A stretch of 7,011 nt of DNA, from positions 1-7,011 of the forward strand of contig QWRL01000125.1 of NCBI GenBank assembly GCA_003670425.1. The letters are read 5' to 3'. This document shows, piece after piece, positions 1 through 6,723 of this stretch. This stretch comes from Chloroflexota bacterium (GTDB lineage Bacteria; Chloroflexota; Anaerolineae; Anaerolineales; UBA11657). Both the position numbers and the translations under genes were made by a program. Below the pieces are notes generated by a model, which was given only the letters and a program-made list of their open reading frames with translations, made no database searches and was not told where the DNA came from. Each line of letters starts with the position of its first letter. Positions within the stretch are counted from its first letter, which is position 1.

Positions 1-2357
1 ACGCGTGCCGCCGGCCGCTGCGTGTCTACGCGCACGGTGCCGGCCTGCACTGCAGTCACCCACGCCCAATCTTTGCTGTCGTTGCCGGCATTCACCACAA
101 CCAAAAAGCGCTCCGCCTGCAGCCGGTAAATCAGCAGGTCATCCAGCACATCCGCAGCGGGCGTGAGCAGGTGCGTATACAGGGACTCGCCGACGCCCAA
201 CGCGCGCACATCATTGCCCACCAGCTGATCCAGAAAGCCGGCGGCAGCCGGCCCGCTGGCATCCCACACGCCCATGTGCGCCACATCAAACAAGCCCGCC
301 GCGTTGCGCACAGCTGCGTGCTCTTCCACCACGGAGCTGTACCACAGCGGCATCTCCCAGCCGGCAAATGCAGCCAGCCGCCCGCCCAACGCAACATGCT
401 GCGCATGCAGCGCCGTGCGCTGCAGCGCTGCCGCTGATGGTTCGTTCCACACAAAATCCGGCAGCGCCGTGCCCTGCGCCGCGGTTGCAGCCTGCCCAAT
501 GTAATACGGCTTATGCCCCAAGCCGGCTGCGGGGGTGGCGGCTGGCAGCTGCTGCACGCCGCCGGTCACCTGCACTTGCACGGGTCCCGGCAGCTTGCCC
601 TGCACATCCGCCGCGTCAATGCTCACATACCCGTCAGAAACATCGCGCAGCCAGGCGGCCACCGTGTTCGCATCAGCACTCGGCACCACCAGCTCAAAGC
701 TGCCGGCTGCGGCAGCGCGTGCCAGCGTACCCGCCACCGTCACAAAAGCGCCGTGCTCGAGGCGCGCAACGCTGGTGGCCTGTGCGCCCTTGGCGGGCAG
801 CGCGCCCACATCGCTTGCGAGCGCCAGCTCCAGAAAGTGCGCAGCATGCGCGCCGCTGATAACAATGGTTGTAAATGGCGCAGCCAGGGCCGTACTGTCA
901 CTGTAATAGAAATGCGGGTAGCCATGCACGCTGGCTTGGTAGTCGATCCCCATGCGCTGCGCCAGGTCGCGCAGTGCGTTCTTGCTCTCGTTGAGAATTT
1001 TGAAGTCCACGCGCGTGCGATGCAACGGCTTGCCGCGGCCGGCTGCATACGCAAACGGCACACAGGCGCGCAGCACGGCAGCCATGTGGCCCGCCAGCTC
1101 GTCCACCTCCTTTTCCATAAAGCCGCGCTGCGTGATCCACGGCGTTGCCAGGCGCAAACCCGACGGGTAAAACGCACCGCGATCGCCGGGGATGGTATTG
1201 CGGTTTACAACCACACCCGCCAAATCCAAAATGCGCGCTGCCATCTCGCCCATTAATGGCGCACCGGCCGCGCCAACCACAGACTTGCAGTCCAGATTGA
1301 AAAGATGAATCTCTGTGCCGCCAAACGGCACGCGAAAGCCGTGTGCCTGCAGCTGCTGCGCAAAGCGCACCGCATTGGCACGGATCTGCTTTTGCAGCGC
1401 CTTGAACTGCGGGCGCTGATTGAGCTTGAACACAACGGCCAAGCCGGCAATTGTGTTGATGTGCGGGCCGCCCTGCTCGCCCGGGAACACCGCGCGATCA
1501 AGCTTGCGCGCCAGCGCCGCATCCGTTGTTAGCAGGCACGCACCGCGCGGACCGCACAAAGACTTGTGCGTTGTAAAGCTGATGACATGTGCATGCCCCA
1601 GCGGCGAAGCCGCCTCGCCCGCAGCCACCAGCCCGGCAATGTGCGCAATGTCCGCCAGCAGCACCGCACCGCACTCGTCTGCGATGCGCCGGAACTCCGC
1701 CCAGTCCGGCACCCACGGGTAAGAGGAGTAGCCGGCAATCAGCAGCTTGGGCCGGTGCTGCATTGCCAGGGCGCGCACCGCGCTGTAATCCAGCCGCTCG
1801 GTGGCCGGGTCCAATCCGTACGGCACGCTGTTGTAGTAGGCACCGCTGCGGTTGGCTTTGGCGCCGTGGCTCAGGTGCCCGCCCTGCACCAGGTCCAGCC
1901 CCATCACCGTTTCGCCGGGCTTTAGCAGCGCATTGTAGACGGCATTGTTGGCCGGCGCGCCGGAGAGCGCCTGCACATTCACAAAAATTTTTTCAGCCGG
2001 CACCTGCGCAGTGGCAAACAACTCCGCGCAGCGCCGGCGCGCCAGTGCCTCAATCGCATCCGCATACTCCACGCCCTTGTAGTAGCGCGGGTCCGAGTAG
2101 CGCCGATAGTGCGCCAGCCGCGGGCCATAGTCGAGAATTTCATCCTCGGACATTTGGCGCGTCTCTTCATCCGGATAGCCTTCCGCGTAAATGTTGGTGA
2201 AGGCCGAGGTGGTGGCCTCCATTGCGGCATGCGGCGCGCTTGATTCTGAGGCAATCAGAATAATCTTGCGGTACTGCCGTTCAGCCTCCAGCTGGGTCAG
2301 CTGGTGCACAGCCGGATCAAGCTCAGCCAAAGTGCCGCGAATTAAATAATCAGACAT
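1..2357 (-). CDS. glyA-gcvT: Serine hydroxymethyltransferase / aminomethyltransferase (T-protein) fusion, C-terminus cut by window edge
   Basis: One uninterrupted frame of 785 codons. The N-terminal part (about residues 1-470) is PLP-dependent SHMT, which converts serine + THF to glycine + 5,10-methylene-THF in the cytosol. Visible motifs: IYAEGYP with Y57/E59, NVQALSGAPAN, GGHLSHG, ADIAHIAG with D236/H239, TTHKSLCGPRG with the PLP lysine K265, and GLRLATPWITQRGF with R402. These match E. coli GlyA Y55/E57, D200, H203, K229 and R363. An extra ~27 residues (about 63-91) precede the YYKG that replaces the usual YYGG. Residues ~478-615 are unassigned. From ~630 the chain is T-protein (GcvT) of the glycine cleavage system: FAGWEMPLWYSS (~664-675), FDVAHMGVWDASGP, and VLDDLLIY with the catalytic-site Asp pair D739/D740. 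The rest of GcvT lies outside the window. The ATG start is supported by GAGGA at 2363-2367, five bases upstream. Domain assignments are firm; that such fusions are typical of Chloroflexota is from memory. Confidence 0.93.
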   Translation of the reverse strand, partial: MSDYLIRGTLAELDPAVHQLTQLEAERQYRKIILIASESSAPHAAMEATTSAFTNIYAEGYPDEETRQMSEDEILDYGPRLAHYRRYSDPRYYKGVEYADAIEALARRRCAELFATAQVPAEKIFVNVQALSGAPANNAVYNALLKPGETVMGLDLVQGGHLSHGAKANRSGAYYNSVPYGLDPATERLDYSAVRALAMQHRPKLLIAGYSSYPWVPDWAEFRRIADECGAVLLADIAHIAGLVAAGEAASPLGHAHVISFTTHKSLCGPRGACLLTTDAALARKLDRAVFPGEQGGPHINTIAGLAVVFKLNQRPQFKALQKQIRANAVRFAQQLQAHGFRVPFGGTEIHLFNLDCKSVVGAAGAPLMGEMAARILDLAGVVVNRNTIPGDRGAFYPSGLRLATPWITQRGFMEKEVDELAGHMAAVLRACVPFAYAAGRGKPLHRTRVDFKILNESKNALRDLAQRMGIDYQASVHGYPHFYYSDSTALAAPFTTIVISGAHAAHFLELALASDVGALPAKGAQATSVARLEHGAFVTVAGTLARAAAAGSFELVVPSADANTVAAWLRDVSDGYVSIDAADVQGKLPGPVQVQVTGGVQQLPAATPAAGLGHKPYYIGQAATAAQGTALPDFVWNEPSAAALQRTALHAQHVALGGRLAAFAGWEMPLWYSSVVEEHAAVRNAAGLFDVAHMGVWDASGPAAAGFLDQLVGNDVRALGVGESLYTHLLTPAADVLDDLLIYRLQAERFLVVVNAGNDSKDWAWVTAVQAGTVRVDTQRPAAR

Positions 2358-2362
2358 TTACT

Positions 2363-2367
2363 TCCTC
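2363..2367 (-). promoter_or_regulatory. Ribosome binding site of glyA-gcvT
   Basis: The minus strand reads GAGGA, then five bases, then ATG at 2357. This is a good Shine-Dalgarno match at normal spacing and fixes the start of the fusion protein. Confidence 0.7.
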
Positions 2368-2390
2368 GCTGGAATGCTTCGATGTAATTA

Positions 2391-2419
2391 ACTATTGCGA
2401 ATTTGCAGATGAAGATCAA
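2391..2419 (-). promoter_or_regulatory. Candidate promoter of glyA-gcvT
   Basis: On the minus strand TTGATC (2419-2414) and AATAGT (2396-2391) are separated by 17 bases. Each matches the sigma-70 consensus at 4 of 6 positions. It lies in an AT-rich patch 34 bases upstream of the start codon. No glycine riboswitch or other leader structure is evident in the short leader. The assignment rests on sequence match and position only. Confidence 0.35.
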
Positions 2420-2421
2420 GT

Positions 2422-2450
2422 TTAGCATGTACGCTGATAACAGCTAAAAT
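2422..2450 (+). promoter_or_regulatory. Candidate promoter of the secreted-protein gene
   Basis: TTAGCA (2422-2427), a 17-base spacer, and TAAAAT (2445-2450) give 4/6 and 5/6 sigma-70 matches. Transcription would start near 2457, about 10 bases before the GTG at 2468, so the message would be nearly leaderless. It overlaps the divergent glyA promoter region. The six-base arms TTTAGC (2421-2426) and GCTAAA (2443-2448) form an inverted repeat flanking the spacer, which could be an operator or chance. Confidence 0.4.
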
Positions 2451-2467
2451 TGCATCGGGTACATGCG

Positions 2468-2974
2468 GTGACAACGAATTATCTTGGGAAGCGTCCCGGC
2501 TCCGGCTGGCATGCAGCCGGAATTGCTGCGGCTCTGCTGCTGGCATTCGCTGCGCTGCTGCTTGCGCAGCCGCCCGCCCGCGCAGATTCTATGCCCGGCG
2601 CCTATTCCACGCGCATCATGCTAACCAGCACGGCGCACTCCGCCACCAAGCGGGCGTACATGCGCATTACCACCACCGCCCAAGAAGCCACGGCGCGCGT
2701 GGCGCATGCCAGCATGACCGCCTACAAAATGCGCAGCACCAGCGCCGCGAAAACTGCCACCGGCATTTACTTCACGCGCATCGGCACCATCTTCCCCACT
2801 ACTCCGCCCACGCCGCGCCCCATGCGCACGCAGCGCGGCCCCACCGCCACCGCCACCGCAGCCATTAACCCGACGCCCGCGCAGCCAGCCACCAGCACCG
2901 GCAGCGCGCCGGCTACTCCGGAACCAAATGCAACCGCCACGCCCACCACCGCCGCACCGACCGCCACGCCGTAA
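2468..2974 (+). CDS. Predicted secreted Thr/Ala/Pro-rich protein of unknown function
   Basis: I do not recognise a family. From the GTG at 2468 the product is 168 residues. It begins with a convincing signal peptide: a charged N-region including K8/R9, a hydrophobic core at residues ~16-33 rich in Ala and Leu, and a QPPARA|DS cleavage site after A39. The mature part (40 to ~115) is rich in Thr, Ala, Ser, Arg and Met, with no Cys and no obvious fold. The last ~50 residues are a Pro/Thr/Ala tail ending in TATPT-like repeats. Such tails are common as linkers or surface-exposed segments in exported Chloroflexota proteins (family knowledge). No LPxTG anchor, lipobox or second membrane segment is present. 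An upstream in-frame TTG at 2450 overlaps the candidate -10 box, so GTG is preferred although no strong ribosome binding site is visible. Coding status rests mainly on the signal peptide and composition. Confidence 0.6.
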   Translation: MTTNYLGKRPGSGWHAAGIAAALLLAFAALLLAQPPARADSMPGAYSTRIMLTSTAHSATKRAYMRITTTAQEATARVAHASMTAYKMRSTSAAKTATGIYFTRIGTIFPTTPPTPRPMRTQRGPTATATAAINPTPAQPATSTGSAPATPEPNATATPTTAAPTATP

Positions 2975-2998
2975 CACCAACTTTTCAGTTCCACATAG

Positions 2999-3004
2999 TA
3001 CAAT
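2999..3004 (+). promoter_or_regulatory. Candidate -10 box for leuS
   Basis: TACAAT matches the -10 consensus at 5 of 6 positions, about 170 bases upstream of the leuS start and just after the previous gene. No good -35 hexamer lies 16-18 bases upstream, so this is a weak call. leuS may instead be co-transcribed with the small secreted-protein gene, since no terminator separates them. Confidence 0.3.
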
Positions 3005-3026
3005 GCCAACTATCAGTTACAGTTGC

Positions 3027-3046
3027 GCCATGCACAAATGCATGGC
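3027..3046 (+). repeat. Perfect inverted repeat / hairpin in the leuS leader
   Basis: GCCATGCA (3027-3034) and TGCATGGC (3039-3046) are perfect 8-base arms around a CAAA tetraloop. Two further pairs can form (G3025-C3049, C3026-G3048) if A3047 bulges. No T-run follows, so it is not a plain terminator. It could be an RNA structure in the 5' untranslated region or a protein-binding palindrome. Confidence 0.5.
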
Positions 3047-3160
3047 AGCTCTGCGCCCCGGAATTTACGTGCAGCAATTTACGATCGGCCGCACAAGCTG
3101 CAAGCCGCTGCTGCAAACCCGCCCGCTGCAACGCGGGCTGCCACAGCCGGCCCGCAAGAC

Positions 3161-3165
3161 AAGGA
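3161..3165 (+). promoter_or_regulatory. Ribosome binding site deciding the leuS start
   Basis: AAGGA lies seven bases before the ATG at 3173. The frame is open for 50 codons further upstream, but only this start has a Shine-Dalgarno sequence, and the usual LeuS N-terminus (Y-x-P-x-x-I-E-x-x-W) begins right after it. Confidence 0.7.
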
Positions 3166-3172
3166 ACCAACG

Positions 3173-5953
3173 ATGACGAACCACCCGCCGCGCTACACAC
3201 CCGAACAGATTGAGCAGCGCTGGCAGGAGCGCTGGGAGCGCGATGGCCTCTACCGCGCAAAGGTGGACCGGGCGCGCCCCAAGTTTTACGCGCTCACCAT
3301 GCTGCCCTACCCCAGCGGCGACCTGCACATTGGCCACTGGTATGCAATGACGCCTTCCGATGCACGCGCCCGCTACCTGCGCATGCGCGGCTACAACGTC
3401 ATGTACCCGATTGGCTTCGACGCCTTTGGCCTGCCCGCCGAGAATGCCGCCATCCAGCGCGGCATCCATCCCAAGCAATGGACCTACAGCAACATCGCCA
3501 ACATGCGCAAGCAACTGCGCTCCATGGGCGCCATGTGGGACTGGGACCGCGAAGCCGTGAGCTGCGACCCCGAGTACTACCGCTGGACCCAGTGGATTTT
3601 TACGCAGTTGTTCAAGCACGGGCTGGCTTATAAAAAACTGTCGCCGGTGGACTGGTGCCCAAACTGCAACACCACGCTGGCGCGCGAGCAAGTGTGGGGC
3701 GACGACCGGCATTGCGAGCGCTGCAAGACGCCGGTCATCAAGAAGAATTTGAACCAGTGGTACTTCCGCATTACCAAGTACGCCGACGAGCTGCTGAACT
3801 TTGAAGGCATCGACTGGCCGGAGCGCGTGCGCACGCTGCAGACAAACTGGATCGGCCGCAGCGCCGGCGCACAGGTCACGTTTCTTTCCGCACAAGCAGA
3901 CCCGATTGAAGTGTTCACCACCCGCCCAGACACGCTTTGGGGCGCCACATTTATGGTGCTGGCGCCGGAACATCCGCTGGTTGCCAAGCTGACCACGCCC
4001 GCACAAAAAGCCGCCGTGGACGCTTATGTTGCGGAAGTGACACGGCGCACAGACATCGAACGCGAAGCCACCGGCAAAGACAAGACCGGCGTGTTCATTG
4101 GCGCATTTGCAACCAACCCCGTGAACGGCGCGCCAATCCCAATTTGGATTGCTGACTACGTACTGGTCACGTACGGCACGGGCGCAATCATGGCGGTGCC
4201 CGCGCATGACGAGCGCGACTTTGAATTTGCACTGAAGTTCGGCCTGTCGATTCTGCCGGTCATAGACCGGCCGGACGGCCTCACAAAATCGTGCGCACCC
4301 GCCGGCACAATGCAGGCCGGCTTTGCAGGCGCCCTGCGCGCTGCAAACATTGCTTACGAGGAACTGGATGGCGCGCTGTGCTGCACCATCCCGCAGCCGT
4401 TGGTGGCGCGCTACGTGGAGATCGCGCAGCGCTTTGTAGAGCCGGGCAAGTGGAACGCAGTAATTGGCACGCGCTGGGAGTTCATCTTTGGGCCGCAGGA
4501 CAGCGCCAGCTGGAACTCCGAGTCCGCCGGGCAGGCCATCCTGGCGCGCTGCCAGCAGCTGGATGCGCACGCCCGCAGCAAGCGCACACTGATGGAGATG
4601 CTGTGGGCCGTCGATTTCTATCGCGATGCGCTCTATCACCCGGAGTACGGCGCACTGATTAATTCTGGCGAGTTTTCCGGAACGCCGGGCGCAAGCGCCA
4701 AGAATAAAGTGACTGATTGGCTGCAACAGCAGGGCTGCGGCAGTGCCGCGGTCACTTATCGCCTGCGTGACTGGCTGATCTCGCGCCAGCGCTACTGGGG
4801 CACGCCCATTCCGATTGTGTACTGCGCGGACTGCGGGCAGGTGCCGGTGCCAGACGACCAGCTGCCGGTGCAACTGCCCGAGGATGTGGAGTGGAAGCCA
4901 ACCGGTGAGAGTCCGCTCAAGCTGCACCCAAACTGGTCCAGTACCACCTGCCCCAAATGCAGCCAGCCCGCACAACGCGACACTGACACGATGGACACCT
5001 TCATGTGTTCGTCGTGGTATCACCTGCGCTACCTGAGCCCAAAATTTGCAGATGGCCCGTTCGACCCCGGCGAGTTTGCCTACTGGATGCCGGTGGACAG
5101 CTACACCGGCGGCGCCGAACATGCCACGATGCATTTGATCTATACGCGCTTCTTTCACAAAGTGCTGCGCGACATGGGCATCGCCAGCGGCGCCGAGCCC
5201 ATGGCCCAGCTGCGCAATCAGGGCCAAATCCTGGGTCCAGACGGGCAGCGCATGAGCAAGAGCCGCGGCAATGTGATTGATCCCGACGCACAGGTGCGCA
5301 AGTATGGCGCAGACACTGTGCGTGCCTTCCTAATGTTTGGCTACCGCTGGGTGGATGGCGGCCCGTGGGGCACAGACAATATTGAGGGCGTCAGCCGCTG
5401 GCTGAACCGCGTGTGGGCGCTTGCCACCGAAGCAGCACAGGCGCCCGCTGCAAAACCAAATGCAGAAGATGCGCGCGCGCTGCAGCGCATCACACACCAG
5501 ACTATAAAAAAGGTGTCAGATGATTACGAGTCGTACGAGTTCAATACAACTGTATCTGCCTTGATGGTGTTTACCAATGCACTGCACAAATTGCGCGACA
5601 CTGCCGGCGCCACCGCGCTGTGGCAGGCTGCAGTCAACACCTTGCTGAAATTGATGGCGCCCGCAACGCCGCACATCACCGAGGAGTTGTGGGCGCAGCG
5701 CGGCCTGCCGTACTCCATTCACACGCAGGCATGGCCGGAATACGACGCGGCTTTGGCTGCCGAGGATGTGCTGACGCTGGTGGTACAGATAAACGGCAAA
5801 GTGCGCGCGCGCATTACGGTGCCCGCCGGCATCAGTGAAAGCGATGCCAAGCAGGCAGCGCTGGCGCACGCCGCGGTGCAGCGCCAATTGGACGGCAAGC
5901 TGCCGCAGCAGGTGGTTTACGTGGCGGGCCGCCTCGTCAATATCGTGCTCTAA
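3173..5953 (+). CDS. leuS: Leucyl-tRNA synthetase
   Basis: A cytosolic class Ia aminoacyl-tRNA synthetase that attaches leucine to tRNA-Leu using ATP. The product is 926 residues; bacterial LeuS is usually about 800-880. Features in order: RYTPEQIEQRWQ start; HIGH at H52-H55; GFDAFGLPAENAAI (~81-94); a zinc knuckle with C162, C165, C181, C184; TNWIGRS (~224-230); CP1 editing domain with TTRPDT (249-254) and GTGAIMAVPAHDERD (335-349), including the editing Asp D346; YRLRDWLISRQRYWGTPIPI (529-548); a second Cys4 cluster C551, C554, C593, C596; DTDTMDTF (603-610); signature RMSKS (693-697), with Arg replacing the first Lys of KMSKS; an anticodon-binding helical domain (~735-860); and the C-terminal tRNA-binding domain (~865-926). 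The extra length is a segment at ~371-492 between VIDRPDG and INSGEF, where LeuS normally has only a short connection. All catalytic and editing landmarks are intact, so it should be functional. Confidence 0.98.
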   Translation: MTNHPPRYTPEQIEQRWQERWERDGLYRAKVDRARPKFYALTMLPYPSGDLHIGHWYAMTPSDARARYLRMRGYNVMYPIGFDAFGLPAENAAIQRGIHPKQWTYSNIANMRKQLRSMGAMWDWDREAVSCDPEYYRWTQWIFTQLFKHGLAYKKLSPVDWCPNCNTTLAREQVWGDDRHCERCKTPVIKKNLNQWYFRITKYADELLNFEGIDWPERVRTLQTNWIGRSAGAQVTFLSAQADPIEVFTTRPDTLWGATFMVLAPEHPLVAKLTTPAQKAAVDAYVAEVTRRTDIEREATGKDKTGVFIGAFATNPVNGAPIPIWIADYVLVTYGTGAIMAVPAHDERDFEFALKFGLSILPVIDRPDGLTKSCAPAGTMQAGFAGALRAANIAYEELDGALCCTIPQPLVARYVEIAQRFVEPGKWNAVIGTRWEFIFGPQDSASWNSESAGQAILARCQQLDAHARSKRTLMEMLWAVDFYRDALYHPEYGALINSGEFSGTPGASAKNKVTDWLQQQGCGSAAVTYRLRDWLISRQRYWGTPIPIVYCADCGQVPVPDDQLPVQLPEDVEWKPTGESPLKLHPNWSSTTCPKCSQPAQRDTDTMDTFMCSSWYHLRYLSPKFADGPFDPGEFAYWMPVDSYTGGAEHATMHLIYTRFFHKVLRDMGIASGAEPMAQLRNQGQILGPDGQRMSKSRGNVIDPDAQVRKYGADTVRAFLMFGYRWVDGGPWGTDNIEGVSRWLNRVWALATEAAQAPAAKPNAEDARALQRITHQTIKKVSDDYESYEFNTTVSALMVFTNALHKLRDTAGATALWQAAVNTLLKLMAPATPHITEELWAQRGLPYSIHTQAWPEYDAALAAEDVLTLVVQINGKVRARITVPAGISESDAKQAALAHAAVQRQLDGKLPQQVVYVAGRLVNIVL

Positions 5954-5959
5954 ACAAAA

Positions 5960-5983
5960 CGGCCGGCCTTTCCGGGCCGGCCG
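5960..5983 (-). terminator. Intrinsic terminator of lexA, possibly bidirectional with leuS
   Basis: CGGCCGGCC (5960-5968) pairs with GGCCGGCCG (5975-5983) around a six-base TTTCCG loop, a 9-bp all-GC stem. On the minus strand the hairpin is followed by GTTTTGTTTA, a good U-tract for lexA, whose stop lies about 30 bases upstream. On the plus strand it sits six bases after the leuS stop and is followed by only CAATTG, so termination of leuS there would be weaker. Confidence 0.8.
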
Positions 5984-6013
5984 CAATTGACCGCCAAACC
6001 GCAACCGGTGCTT

Positions 6014-6685
6014 TCAGGCGCGCGCACCGTTGCGCGGCTGGCGCAACACCAGCACTACGCGCCCCTGCACTTCCACATTTTTCGCCTGCGCATAAATCGG
6101 CTTCATGGTGGGATTCGCCGGCTGCAGGCGGACACGCCCGTTGGGCTCCAAAAAGAAATGCTTCAGCGTTGTTTCTTCCTCGCGCCGCAGCCACACTGCC
6201 ACCAGATCTCCGTTGCGCGCAATCTGCGTGCGCTTCATTACCACGATGTCGCCATTGCTGACCATTGCGTCAATCATAGAGTCGCCGCGCACCTGCAGTG
6301 CAAACAGATCTTCCGCATCACCCACCATGCTGCGCGGCAGATCAATGGTTTCGTCCGGCGCAAAGGACGCATCTGCGGCCGGCATGGGCACAGGCACCCC
6401 GGCAAAAATGCGCCCCGCCAGCGGCACCGTTACCAGCGCCCCGCGCGCCGGAATGCGCCGCACCGGTTTATTCACCAGCTGCAACCCGCGCGACACGCGG
6501 CCATCCCGGTTAATCCAGCCGGCATCGCGCAGCTTGTCAAGGTTGTAGTTCACAACTGAAGTAGATGCGACTCCAATTCCCCGCCCAATTTCCCGAATAG
6601 TCGGCGGGTACATGTTTGCAGCGTGAAAGACGCGAATGAAGTCCAGTATCAATTGCTGGCGCTTGGTCAATTCACCTTTGTTCAC
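6014..6685 (-). CDS. lexA: LexA repressor, SOS-response regulator and self-cleaving protease
   Basis: A 223-residue transcriptional repressor of DNA-damage genes; binding to RecA filaments triggers its autocleavage. The N-terminal winged helix-turn-helix spans ~6-70 (LTKRQQLILDFI, PPTIREIGRGIGV, TSVVNYNLDKLRDAGWI, SRGLQL). The scissile Ala-Gly is A95-G96 in GRIFAGVPVP. The peptidase S24 domain follows, with nucleophile S136 in VRGDSMIDAM and general base K175 in TTLKHFF; NGDIVV and NGDLVAVWL are the expected conserved strands. Length is normal for the family (about 200-240). GTG at 6685 is chosen because GGGGGTGG lies seven bases upstream, and because the only longer start (TTG at 6727) falls inside the promoter -10 box. 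A LexA box in its own promoter indicates autorepression. The gene faces leuS and is not in an operon with it. Confidence 0.96.
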   Translation of the reverse strand: MNKGELTKRQQLILDFIRVFHAANMYPPTIREIGRGIGVASTSVVNYNLDKLRDAGWINRDGRVSRGLQLVNKPVRRIPARGALVTVPLAGRIFAGVPVPMPAADASFAPDETIDLPRSMVGDAEDLFALQVRGDSMIDAMVSNGDIVVMKRTQIARNGDLVAVWLRREEETTLKHFFLEPNGRVRLQPANPTMKPIYAQAKNVEVQGRVVLVLRQPRNGARA

Positions 6686-6692
6686 TATGCGG

Positions 6693-6700
6693 CCACCCCC
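6693..6700 (-). promoter_or_regulatory. Ribosome binding site deciding the lexA start
   Basis: The minus strand reads GGGGGTGG followed by seven bases and GTG. It resembles GGAGG with one change and supports the GTG start at 6685. Confidence 0.6.
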
Positions 6701-6723
6701 GCTGGTATTGCAAACATGCGCCA

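Larger units (their letters stand above)
2975..3172 (+). other. leuS upstream leader region with hairpins and an overlapping small reading frame
   Basis: About 200 bases lie between the preceding stop codon and the leuS start. They hold a -10-like TACAAT (2999-3004), a perfect 8-bp hairpin with CAAA loop (3027-3046), an 8-bp direct repeat AATTTACG (3062-3069 and 3076-3083), three CTGCAA copies (3098, 3111, 3126) and a 6-bp GC hairpin (3121-3138). An open frame from 3003 ends in a TGA at 3174-3176 that overlaps the leuS ATG. I looked for the conserved T-box sequence (GGGTGGNACCGCG-like) and did not find it. Whether any of this regulates leuS is inference. Confidence 0.4.

Noticed and set aside
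513..1256. Plus-strand open frame of 247 codons opposite glyA-gcvT
   Set aside because: Shadow of the real minus-strand gene; the composition is low-quality and no protein family is recognisable.
2621..2980. Glycine-rich minus-strand open frames opposite the secreted-protein gene
   Set aside because: They are the reverse reading of a Thr/Ala/Pro-rich repeat tail (ACC/GCC codons read as Gly/Val) with no start signal of their own.
3023..3172. N-terminal extension of LeuS by 50 residues from a TTG
   Set aside because: The extension has no resemblance to LeuS and starts without a ribosome binding site inside a leader hairpin, whereas ATG 3173 has AAGGA and the normal LeuS N-terminus.
2975..3172. 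T-box riboswitch in front of leuS
   Set aside because: No GGGTGGNACCGCG-type conserved sequence and no terminator/antiterminator pair are visible.
3065..5227. A 720-codon open frame antisense to leuS
   Set aside because: Its length follows from GC-rich codon use in leuS, which removes stops from the opposite strand. It has no recognisable motifs, no ribosome binding site, and lies entirely over a certain gene.
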